Of a stretch of 64,000 nucleotides of DNA, positions 50,632 through 58,251 are shown in pieces. The notes under the pieces are model-generated. The model was not told where the DNA came from. It saw only the letters and a program-made list of their open reading frames with translations, and made no database searches. How positions within the stretch are numbered: position 1 is the stretch's first letter; each line of letters starts with the position of its first letter. A program made the translations under genes and the position numbers. Origin of the DNA: an uncultured Alistipes sp. (lineage in GTDB: Bacteria > Bacteroidota > Bacteroidia > Bacteroidales > Rikenellaceae); assembly GCA_900770635.1 (NCBI GenBank), contig CAAGLB010000101.1, positions 89,131 through 153,130 on the forward strand, given 5' to 3'.

Positions 50632-50785
50632 TGAAAGGTGAAAGGTGAAAGGTGAAAAGTATGGTGCCTGCGGCGCTACGTTCATAAGGTAAAAAGTGAA
50701 AGGTAAGGAATTTATTAATTACTAATTAAACTTGTGCGAAGCACACCGCACTTTTGACCTTTCACCTCTGACTTTTTACTTTTTA
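50632..50785. repeat. Family C repeat, divergent copy
   Basis: GAAAGGTGAAAGGTGAAAAG, GGTGCCTGCGGCGC, a TTAATTACTAATTA run and CTTGTGCGAAGCACACCGCAC fill the gap between the glycosyltransferase and rsmI genes. Confidence 0.7.
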
Positions 50786-51502
50786 TTACTCCTCCTCGTC
50801 CTCCTCGTCTTGTCTATCTCGTTTAGGTTTTGGGTTGTAGCCCTCCACCACAATCACAAACTCGCCCTTAGGCTCGTGCTCCTTGAAGTGGGCGATAACC
50901 TCGTCGAGAGTACCACGCACGGTCTGCTCAAACTTCTTGGTTATCTCACGCACAACGGCCACACGGCGCTCCATGCCCATAACCTCGGCAAACTGCTCGA
51001 GGCACTTGACAACACGGTAGGGCGACTCATAGAATATCAGCGTGCGCTCCTCCGCAGCAAGCTCCTGAATGCGCTTCATGCGTCCCTTCTTCTGTGGCAA
51101 GAAGCCCTCAAAAGCAAACTTATCACATGGGAAGCCACTCTGCACAACAGCAGGGATAAGGGCCGTAGCGCCAGGCAGAGTCTCAACATCTATGCCCTCC
51201 TCAACACACTTGCGCACGAGCAGGAATCCAGGGTCCGAGATGCCTGGTGTTCCAGCATCCGACACAAGGGCCACGTTGCGTCCCGAGGCTATGCTCTCGG
51301 CAACACGTGCTACAGTGGCATGCTCGTTGAACTTATGGTGCGAGTGCATAGGCTTCTCGATGCCCAAGTGGCGCAACAGGTGCGACGTGGTGCGTGTATC
51401 CTCGGCAAGGATAAAGTCAACCTCTTTAAGCACGTTTATAGCACGCAGGGTTATATCCTCGAGGTTGCCAATAGGTGTGGGTACTACATATAGTTTAGCC
51501 AT
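50786..51502 (-). CDS. rsmI: 16S rRNA (cytidine1402-2'-O)-methyltransferase
   Basis: Methylates C1402 of 16S rRNA with S-adenosylmethionine. The 238 residues match the family. Motifs: LYVVPTPIGNLEDITLRAI, ILAEDTRTTSHLLRHLGI, VALVSDAGTPGISDPGFLLV and LPGATALIPAVVQSGFP, followed by FLPQKKGRMKRI and FYESPYRVVKCL. The C-terminus ends in an acidic DRQDEEDEEE tail. It lies 3 bases after the hypothetical gene before it. Confidence 0.96.
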   Translation of the reverse strand: MAKLYVVPTPIGNLEDITLRAINVLKEVDFILAEDTRTTSHLLRHLGIEKPMHSHHKFNEHATVARVAESIASGRNVALVSDAGTPGISDPGFLLVRKCVEEGIDVETLPGATALIPAVVQSGFPCDKFAFEGFLPQKKGRMKRIQELAAEERTLIFYESPYRVVKCLEQFAEVMGMERRVAVVREITKKFEQTVRGTLDEVIAHFKEHEPKGEFVIVVEGYNPKPKRDRQDEEDEEE

Positions 51503-51505
51503 AGC

Positions 51506-52375
51506 TTATGATAGTTTACGTTCGATTAGCGACACAATGAGCTTTGCACCCTCCGAGTCGGGATTCCAAGCGAAGTTCTCGACGATGTATATCATGCAGT
51601 CGTCGAGGTCGTTAAAGCTGTTAAGCGCATCAATGGTCGTGTTGTATTGCTGCTCGTCGCCCGCAAAGAGGTCACGCAGCATTATGAATTTGTCGTTAAG
51701 GCCTATCGCACTTCTTAAATCCGAGATCTTGGCCATAGGGGGCGTTGTCACGTTATTAGCAACAGCCGCTGAGCCAACCTCCTTAGGCATATCCGCCTGG
51801 AGATTAGCCACCTTTGGCGCATCCTCCTGCTTAGCCTCAATAAGTTGTGGCTCGACCTTAGCCGCCACCTCGCTCTTAGGCTTAGACTCCTGCGACGCTG
51901 GGGTGTTGTAGAGCGTAATCATCTTGCGACTCGACTTCTGACGTACAGGGATATCCTCAATGTCGAACAAGCCACCACCCTTGGCTGGCTTATGTTCGGG
52001 CTGTGGCTCGGGCTCAACAACCACCTTAGGCTCGGGCTTAGGCTTCTCCTCCTCGCTCAGGCCAAGAAGGGCATCTATGTCGAGAGCATTGTCAAACTCG
52101 GCAATGGGATCGTGCTGCTGCTTCTCCGCAGCAGTGTTCTCCGCAGCTGCAGCCACCACAACACCTTGTTGCTCGGCATCGGCATCGTCGTCCTGCTCGG
52201 CAGATGATGGTTTGTCGTTAGCGTTGCTCTCGATGTTTAGGATGGCGTCGTAGAGTCTGCGCAACTCTTCGAGGGCGATATCTCGCTCGATGTGGGGCAC
52301 ACTACCCCCCTTTTTCCAGCCATCAACAAGTGCCGATAGGCGCACCACTCGTTTCTCAATATTTTTCACTCCCAT
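51506..52375 (-). CDS. Conserved hypothetical protein with disordered linker
   Basis: No named family recognised, but the sequence has a clear three-part build. Residues 1-50 form a helical, basic N-terminus (NIEKRVVRLSALVDGW). Residues 50-205 are Ala/Glu/Pro/Lys-rich and disordered. Residues 210-289 form a compact C-terminal domain (ISDLRSAIGLNDKFIMLRDL, FAGDEQQYNTTIDALNSF and NPDSEGAKLIVSLIERKLS). I recall this C-terminal layout in other Bacteroidales hypothetical proteins. No signal peptide or membrane segment. Likely a cytoplasmic adaptor or protein-interaction factor (inference). It lies directly before rsmI. Confidence 0.75.
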   Translation of the reverse strand: MGVKNIEKRVVRLSALVDGWKKGGSVPHIERDIALEELRRLYDAILNIESNANDKPSSAEQDDDADAEQQGVVVAAAAENTAAEKQQHDPIAEFDNALDIDALLGLSEEEKPKPEPKVVVEPEPQPEHKPAKGGGLFDIEDIPVRQKSSRKMITLYNTPASQESKPKSEVAAKVEPQLIEAKQEDAPKVANLQADMPKEVGSAAVANNVTTPPMAKISDLRSAIGLNDKFIMLRDLFAGDEQQYNTTIDALNSFNDLDDCMIYIVENFAWNPDSEGAKLIVSLIERKLS

Positions 52376-52671
52376 TGCAAAGATGATTATTCGTGTACAT
52401 ACAACGTATCAAAGGTAGTAAAAAATTTGTGAAAAGAGAAATGGGCAGGTGGAAAAGTGTGTAAATAATGAGTTATTAGCAGTCAGTAGCGAGAAAAGGG
52501 AGGCTGAAGCTTGATGGGGCGTAGGCAGGGGGATAGGGAATTTAAGGAAATTAGGGAAATTAGCGATTTTAGCGATTGTCCCTAAATTCATTAAATTCCC
52601 TAAACTCCTTAAAATTTCTACCCACAACACCCACCTATACCCAGAAAATTCCTCACCTCAATCAGCGCACT
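52376..52671. repeat. Intergenic region with family D block
   Basis: Starts with GTGAAAAG-type fragments, then a family D block at 52535-52620 (GGGAATTTAAGGAAATTAGG and TTAAATTCCCTAAACTCC), then TACCCACAAC fragments of family A. No gene is seen. Confidence 0.7.
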
Positions 52672-52800
52672 AATTTGTTGTCAGAAGGGTTGCAGATTTG
52701 GCCTCGACATGAAATTGGGCTGGATAGGTAGTACTTGACGTACGTCCTATTCAGCCCAATGATTGAGAGGTCACAGATGCGCCCTTATCACAACAAATTA
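52672..52800 (-). repeat. Stop-codon-anchored palindromic element, copy 6
   Basis: On the minus strand TAATTTGTTGTGATAAGGGC, a variable loop, then the stem ATTGGGCTG(A)ATAGG/CCTAT(C)CAGCCCAAT with an apex GTACGTCAAGTAC, closing with CCCTTCTGACAACAAATTA. Here the gene's frame enters the element and stops at the TGA inside TTGTGATAAGG, so the last two codons (Leu-Leu) and the stop come from element sequence. Confidence 0.85.
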
Positions 52801-53489
52801 TATTGGAGGTCGTCAAGACAGATGTATAACGGCGTATTCGCACCATACTCGCCCACGTCCGAAGTCTCGATAGTGACACGCACATTGCCATCAGCCTCAA
52901 AGCCGAGTGGGAAGGTCTGCCAATTATCTGCAACAAAGCGCTTGCCGTCACGATAGTCAACAACATAGCACTCAACGCCCTCGCCCACAGGACGCTCAAA
53001 CTTATCCAATGGTGTGAATACCACCTTAAGGAAGTCGCCCTCGTCGAAGATGCGAGCAAAGGTGTTTATATCCTCATCGGTGATTGAGGCATAGGTATAT
53101 GTCGTGAGGTTGAGCTTCACAGACTCGAGCATAACGCTCTTCTTGAACACCATATCGCAAGGCTCAGAGTAGCTATCGTAGTAATACAGCAAGAAGCTAT
53201 CGCCCGAAGCTGGGTGAGTGTTATACACAGCATACTGGTTCTCGAACTTGCCATTTGCAGCATCCTGGTCGCACACTCTCGACTGAGCGAAGCCACCCCA
53301 ATAGGCGTACTCCTTATTGTAGAAATACTCACACCTAAGCACCTCATTCTCATAGCCATAGACAAAGTTGCCCTCAAACCTATTCTCGAAGCTCTCGGTC
53401 AGTGTTTGAGGGGTGATAACACCAGGGTTATCGCCATTATCGCAGCCCACGAAGGCCAATAGGCAAACAGCAAAAAATAGTTTTCTCAT
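52788..53489 (-). CDS. DUF4465-like lipoprotein
   Basis: A 233-residue lipoprotein (signal MRKLFFAVCLLAFVG with lipobox Cys16) whose body resembles the DUF4465 family: YAYWGGFAQSRVCDQDAANG, LTTYTYASITDEDIN, GEGVECYVVDYRDGKRFV and DVGEYGANTPLYICLDDL. The family is often found in Bacteroidota surface proteins; function is unknown. The C-terminus enters palindromic element copy 6. It is the last gene of the parE-ftsK run. Confidence 0.82.
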   Translation of the reverse strand: MRKLFFAVCLLAFVGCDNGDNPGVITPQTLTESFENRFEGNFVYGYENEVLRCEYFYNKEYAYWGGFAQSRVCDQDAANGKFENQYAVYNTHPASGDSFLLYYYDSYSEPCDMVFKKSVMLESVKLNLTTYTYASITDEDINTFARIFDEGDFLKVVFTPLDKFERPVGEGVECYVVDYRDGKRFVADNWQTFPLGFEADGNVRVTIETSDVGEYGANTPLYICLDDLQYNLL

Positions 53490-53500
53490 ATCTTAGTTAG

Positions 53501-54118
53501 TTACAAAAATGACACAATATCGTAGGCGGCATACGACGCCTTGTTCCAGCGTGGCAAGGTCCACTTCACCGAGTCCATAGAGTGCAGATATATCATCACC
53601 ACGTCGCCATCGTAGTAGTACGATATAGCCTCGGGCACCACCCTGCTGCCGCTACGCCTAACGGCCAACGCCACACTCGACAGCCCATCGCCATCATGTG
53701 GCACAAGGTCGATATAGCGAGCATTGACATCCTGTGTCGTGCGCATAGTCATTCGAAACTCGTCGTCGACAAACGAGAATGCTCGTGTGGGGTTGGTAAG
53801 TATGTCGTGCGACCTAAGGTTTACCCTATCCTCGGTAACCTCCTTACGCTCGTTGTTTATCTCGTAGCGCAGCTTACCATCGCTATACACCTCCATGATG
53901 CCCAGCATCATGTAGTAGGCATCGCCCTCAACTTTGAGTGTGCCATGCAACGTCTGCTGCTCGTCGCCAATGCCTATGGTCACCGTAAGGCCAAAGGCAT
54001 AGCGCTCGCCGAGCGACTTGTTGAGCGCCGCCACCCACTCCTGGGGCGTTGTCTGCGCCGTGAGCGACACAGCACACATGAGCGACAATAGCATCACAAT
54101 AAATCTTCGCATAGTCAT
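53501..54118 (-). CDS. LolA-like outer-membrane lipoprotein carrier
   Basis: Secreted protein of the LolA-like fold, about 205 residues, with a signal peptide (MRRFIVMLLSLMCAVSLTAQ; the second Met is preferred as start). The body has the beta-sheet pattern of LolA: LHGTLKVEGDAYYMMLGIME, DGKLRYEINNERKEVT, and RAFSFVDDEFRM. In Bacteroidota a LolA-like gene commonly follows ftsK, as here (42 bases). Lipoprotein shuttling is the likely role; direct similarity to E. coli LolA is weak. Confidence 0.78.
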   Translation of the reverse strand: MTMRRFIVMLLSLMCAVSLTAQTTPQEWVAALNKSLGERYAFGLTVTIGIGDEQQTLHGTLKVEGDAYYMMLGIMEVYSDGKLRYEINNERKEVTEDRVNLRSHDILTNPTRAFSFVDDEFRMTMRTTQDVNARYIDLVPHDGDGLSSVALAVRRSGSRVVPEAISYYYDGDVVMIYLHSMDSVKWTLPRWNKASYAAYDIVSFL

Positions 54119-54160
54119 AATAGTTTACTTATCAACGTCGTGGCGTGCAGCGTTATTGCG

Positions 54161-56902
54161 TTAGAATACGCCCAGCTCCTGCAAGCGTGCCTCGAGACTT
54201 GGCAGGTCATAAAACTTAATTTCACGGGGCTTAGAGCCAATCTGTGGGCCTACGATGCCCGCACGCTCCAACTGAAGCATGATGCGTCCAGCACGGTTGA
54301 AGCCCACCTCGAAGTTGCGCTGAATCATAGAGGTTGATATCATGCCATTCGACACTGCCTCACGGGCAATCTCGCCAAACTTAGGATCGTACTTCTGTGG
54401 CGCTGAGCTCTCCTCCGAGCCAAACGATGGTGTGATGTCGCCACCACCCTGCTCAGGGGTATAGTCGGGAAGTGCGTATGCCGAGGTGTAGCCCTGCTGA
54501 CGACCTATATGCTCGACAATGCTCTCCACCTCGGGGGTGTCGACAAAGGCACACTGGATACGTGTAAGCTCGCCACCATTCGACAGCAACATATCGCCAC
54601 GACCGATAAGCTGGTTAGCACCCGGCTGGTCGATGATTGTTCGTGAGTCGGTCATCTGCATAACACGGAAGGCGATACGTGCTGGGAAGTTAGCCTTGAT
54701 ACCACCTGTGATAACCCTCACATCGGGGCGCTGCGTAGCAACGATAAGGTGGATACCCACAGCACGGGCCTTCTGCGCAAGGCGCATAACGGGGGCCTCG
54801 ACCTCCTTGGCGGTCATGATAAGGTCGGCAAACTCGTCGATGACAACAACGATGTATGGCAAGAACCTATGGCCATGCTCGGGGTTGAGCGAGCGCTTCA
54901 AAAACTTCTCGTTATACTCGACAATATTCTTAGCATGCGCCTGCTTGCACAGCTCCAAGCGGTTAGCCATCTCGGTGCACAACGAATTGAGCGTATATAC
55001 CGCCTTCTTAGGATCAGTGACAATGGCCTCGTCCTCCGACTCCATCTTCGCCAAGAAGTGTTTCTCGAGCTTGTTGTATAGCGAGAACTCAACCATCTTA
55101 GGATCGATGAGCACAAACTTTAATTCGGCAGGGTGCTTGCGATAGAGCAGCGAGGTGATTATGGCGTTCAGGCCCACAGACTTACCCTGGCCCGTAGCAC
55201 CCGCCACCAGCAAGTGCGGCATCTTGGCAAGGTCGAACGTATAGTTCTCATTCTGGATGGTGCGACCGATGACAACGGGGAGCTGCGCCTTCGACTCCTG
55301 GAACTCCTTAGAGCAGATGGCCGAGTACATCGACACTGTCTGCTTGGTGAGGTTTGGCACCTCGATACCGATTGTTCCACGTCCAGGGATAGGGGCAATG
55401 ATACGGATGCCCAACGCCTTGAGGCTCTGAGCAATATCGTTTTCGAGGCCCTGAATCTTCGAGATTTTTACACCCTGCTCCTGAACAATCTCGTAGAGGG
55501 TGACGGTAGGACCTACGGTGGCGTGCATGCTGCGGATAGGAATGCCGAAGTTGAGCAGCGTCTCACGTATGCGCTCCTTATTCTCGAAGATCTCCTGGTC
55601 GGTGGTCACAGCGTTCGACTTATGGTCGACAAGCAACGTAGGCATAGGGGGCTTGTAGTGATACAAGTCACGCATAGGATCGTAAACCTCCACGTCGACA
55701 TCGTCGGCATCAACCATCTTAGGCTTAGGCTTTTCCACAGTTATCACCATGCCCTCATCCTCCTCGGGCTCGGGCTCAAATTCTGGCTCAACAACCTCCT
55801 CGGCAGCATCCTCACGTGGCTGGGTGCTAAACGCTCCTCTGTGCGTGGTCATCTGCGACATGTCGATATTTACAGGTTGGGCATCGCTCTGGGGAACATC
55901 AACAAACTCCTCGAGCGGCGCATCGGGATCTTTGAACGGATAGTCATCGACAACCCTTTGTGGCTCGGCAACGACACACGAGTCATCAACCGCATCTTCA
56001 CGGCTGATGGTTGTAAACCTCTGCTGCTCAGCGCTCATAGCCGCCATAGCCGCAGCGGGCGACAGTGGCATATCCGTATGCTGCGATGTTGTAGCTGGCG
56101 CAGGTTGTGGCTCACTCTGCTCACGAGGCTGCGTGGTGAACACAGGCTCGGCCACAGACGCTGGCTGGGCAGGTCTTGGCGTCGCATTAGGCTCAACCTC
56201 ATCGCCCTGCTCATCACTCTTCTCACGCTGCACCTTCGACCATAGCCACGATGCAGCACCCGACACACCCTCAGCAACATGCTCGCCAGCATTATCCACA
56301 GCACGCAAGAAGTTGCGGTTGATAAACAAGCCTGTAAGCAGCCAGCCAGCGACGATGACGAGCAGCGCACCAATAGGGCCCATAGCACCCACCAAGGCGC
56401 TATCCATAGCCATGCCATACTCGCCACCAACACCCGAGCCAAACAGCTCCCATCGGTCCTCGAAGGCGTAGGCAAAAGTCAGCGAGCCGAGAATCAAGAT
56501 GAGCAAGAAGCTCACGGTGATAAAGCCCACACGCAGAGCCTTGCTACGAAACATTCGCCAGCCGAGGATAAGGGCATAAACAGGTATTGCCAAGGCAAAT
56601 AGGCCGAAGCCACGACCAACCAAAAGTATTGATGCAACAGCTCCATACTTACCACACACGTTGTTGTATATAGGATGCATCATGGGGTTTTCGTCCAACA
56701 CCAAGGCGCTCATATCCTCACGCCAATAGAAGAAATAAGAGACTATCGAACACAACAAAAAGATGCCCACAGACAACAGCATGAAGCCTGTCATCCATCG
56801 CACATTTTCGCCTCGTGTGGCGGGCTGCACAACATCGTCGCTTGCGGGCCTCGCCTGCCTCTTTTCCCTACTATCGCTCTTTGTATCTCTATTTGTAGCC
56901 AT
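54161..56902 (-). CDS. ftsK: DNA translocase FtsK/SpoIIIE
   Basis: Septal DNA pump linking chromosome segregation to division, 913 residues. N-terminal membrane part with four helices (about 35-200), then a long disordered, Pro/Gln/Glu-rich linker (about 215-420). The motor has Walker A in VAGATGQGKSVGLNA and Walker B in FLPYIVVVIDEFADLIMTA (in part VVVIDEFADL). RPDVRVITGGIKANFPARIA is the FtsK signature. The last 65 residues (QRNFEVGFNRAGRIMLQLER) form the gamma winged helix that reads DNA orientation. It follows murI at 17 bases. Confidence 0.96.
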   Translation of the reverse strand: MATNRDTKSDSREKRQARPASDDVVQPATRGENVRWMTGFMLLSVGIFLLCSIVSYFFYWREDMSALVLDENPMMHPIYNNVCGKYGAVASILLVGRGFGLFALAIPVYALILGWRMFRSKALRVGFITVSFLLILILGSLTFAYAFEDRWELFGSGVGGEYGMAMDSALVGAMGPIGALLVIVAGWLLTGLFINRNFLRAVDNAGEHVAEGVSGAASWLWSKVQREKSDEQGDEVEPNATPRPAQPASVAEPVFTTQPREQSEPQPAPATTSQHTDMPLSPAAAMAAMSAEQQRFTTISREDAVDDSCVVAEPQRVVDDYPFKDPDAPLEEFVDVPQSDAQPVNIDMSQMTTHRGAFSTQPREDAAEEVVEPEFEPEPEEDEGMVITVEKPKPKMVDADDVDVEVYDPMRDLYHYKPPMPTLLVDHKSNAVTTDQEIFENKERIRETLLNFGIPIRSMHATVGPTVTLYEIVQEQGVKISKIQGLENDIAQSLKALGIRIIAPIPGRGTIGIEVPNLTKQTVSMYSAICSKEFQESKAQLPVVIGRTIQNENYTFDLAKMPHLLVAGATGQGKSVGLNAIITSLLYRKHPAELKFVLIDPKMVEFSLYNKLEKHFLAKMESEDEAIVTDPKKAVYTLNSLCTEMANRLELCKQAHAKNIVEYNEKFLKRSLNPEHGHRFLPYIVVVIDEFADLIMTAKEVEAPVMRLAQKARAVGIHLIVATQRPDVRVITGGIKANFPARIAFRVMQMTDSRTIIDQPGANQLIGRGDMLLSNGGELTRIQCAFVDTPEVESIVEHIGRQQGYTSAYALPDYTPEQGGGDITPSFGSEESSAPQKYDPKFGEIAREAVSNGMISTSMIQRNFEVGFNRAGRIMLQLERAGIVGPQIGSKPREIKFYDLPSLEARLQELGVF

Positions 56903-56919
56903 CGCTATAACTTTTTTGA

Positions 56920-57708
56920 CTATAATCCTAACTCTTGTTCTATACGCCTTGCCTTGCGCTCGAGCCTTGCTCTGTATGGCTCATCGGCAAAGGTCATAAA
57001 CCTAAACTCGGCATGCGCATCCTTAGGCGCTCTTATGTCGTAGCGCTCCAGCAGCCACTCTACACGACGTGCCACAGCCTCACCCGAGTCGATAATGTCG
57101 ACACCCTCGCCCTCGAGCAGCTCGGCAATGACATCACGCAAAAATGGGTAGTGGGTACACCCCAGCACAATCTTGTCGATGCCCCTACCCTTAAGTGGCT
57201 CGACAACACGTCGCACCGCCTCACGAGCCTCGGGCGTATGCTCCTCGTCACGCTCGACAATCTCGACAAAGCCACTACCAGGCACCTTAACAACCTCAAC
57301 ATCTGAGGCATAGCGCTCGGCAGTTTTAAGGAACATGTCGCTACGCAGGCTATGCTCCGTAGCCAACACTGCAATACGTCGGCTCTTGGTCGTAAGGCAC
57401 GCAGGCTTCACAGCAGGTTCAAGGCCCACAATAGGCATATCCGTCCAGCGGCTACGCAGGTGGTCGATAGCAGCTGTCGTGGCAGTATTGCACCCCACAA
57501 CAACCATCTTAACACCCTGCCTAACAAGGGCCTCGACAGCCTCCTCGGCAAACTGCGTAATCTCCTCACGTGAGCGGCCACCATAGGGGCAGTTTTTACC
57601 ATCGCCGAGGTATATCAACGACTCGTTGGGCAGCCTTCGGCGCAGCTCACGCCACACCGACAGTCCACCAAAACCCGAATCGTAGACACCTATTGCCGCC
57701 TTGTTCAT
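56920..57708 (-). CDS. murI: Glutamate racemase
   Basis: Makes D-glutamate for peptidoglycan. Residues 1-262 contain IGVYDSGFGGLSVWREL, LIYLGDGKNCPYGGRSREEI, KMVVVGCNTATTAAID (first catalytic Cys) and DKIVLGCTHYPFLRDVI (second Cys), plus DSGEAVARRVEWLL. Both active-site Cys residues are present. It begins directly after aroK (adjacent codons) and precedes ftsK by 17 bases. Confidence 0.95.
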   Translation of the reverse strand: MNKAAIGVYDSGFGGLSVWRELRRRLPNESLIYLGDGKNCPYGGRSREEITQFAEEAVEALVRQGVKMVVVGCNTATTAAIDHLRSRWTDMPIVGLEPAVKPACLTTKSRRIAVLATEHSLRSDMFLKTAERYASDVEVVKVPGSGFVEIVERDEEHTPEAREAVRRVVEPLKGRGIDKIVLGCTHYPFLRDVIAELLEGEGVDIIDSGEAVARRVEWLLERYDIRAPKDAHAEFRFMTFADEPYRARLERKARRIEQELGL

Positions 57709-58230
57709 CTATCTAATGTTTAGCTCGTTAACAATCTCTTCGACAACATCGTCGTCGCTACGATGGTCGCACTCAACGACAATGTCGGCCTCGGCATAAT
57801 ATATCTCACGCTGAAGCATCTGCTCACGCATGAACTCAAGCAACTCCTCGTCGCTCTTGCCTCGAAACAGCGGACGCTTCTCACGCCCATAGTCCGACAA
57901 GCGGGCGAGAATCTGCTCAGCGCTACGACGCAGATAGACCACCACACCATGCTCACGCATCCACGCCATGTTGTCGCCCCATGTGGGTAGTCCTCCGCCC
58001 GTAGCAACAATAGTGTTCTTAGCATCGCCACCGATACCCTCGAGGGCATGGCGCTCAGCCTGACGAAAATACTCCTCGCCCTGGTAGTAGAAGATGTCGG
58101 CAATGGTTGCGCCCTCCTCTTTTTCGACACGCTTATCTGTGTCGACGACCATACATCCGAGCCTACGACCAAGGCGCTTAGCCATAGTCGTCTTGCCCGA
58201 ACCTGCATATCCTACCAAGAAGAGTATCAT
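57709..58230 (-). CDS. aroK: Shikimate kinase
   Basis: Phosphorylates shikimate in aromatic amino-acid synthesis. Short P-loop enzyme of 173 residues: LVGYAGSGKTTMAKRLGRRL (P-loop; Ala-Gly-Ser variant), MVVDTDKRVEKEEGATIADIF (Asp motif), VATGGGLPTWGDNMAWM (Gly-rich shikimate site), VVYLRRSAEQILARL, and a lid with EKRPLF. Length and motifs are normal. Lies between parC and murI in the same run. Confidence 0.93.
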   Translation of the reverse strand: MILFLVGYAGSGKTTMAKRLGRRLGCMVVDTDKRVEKEEGATIADIFYYQGEEYFRQAERHALEGIGGDAKNTIVATGGGLPTWGDNMAWMREHGVVVYLRRSAEQILARLSDYGREKRPLFRGKSDEELLEFMREQMLQREIYYAEADIVVECDHRSDDDVVEEIVNELNIR

Positions 58231-58251
58231 ACGTTTACGTCTTAAAACACC

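Noticed and set aside
55133..56245. Open frame opposite ftsK
   Set aside because: Antisense shadow of the FtsK gene; no start context, and the sense frame has full motor motifs.
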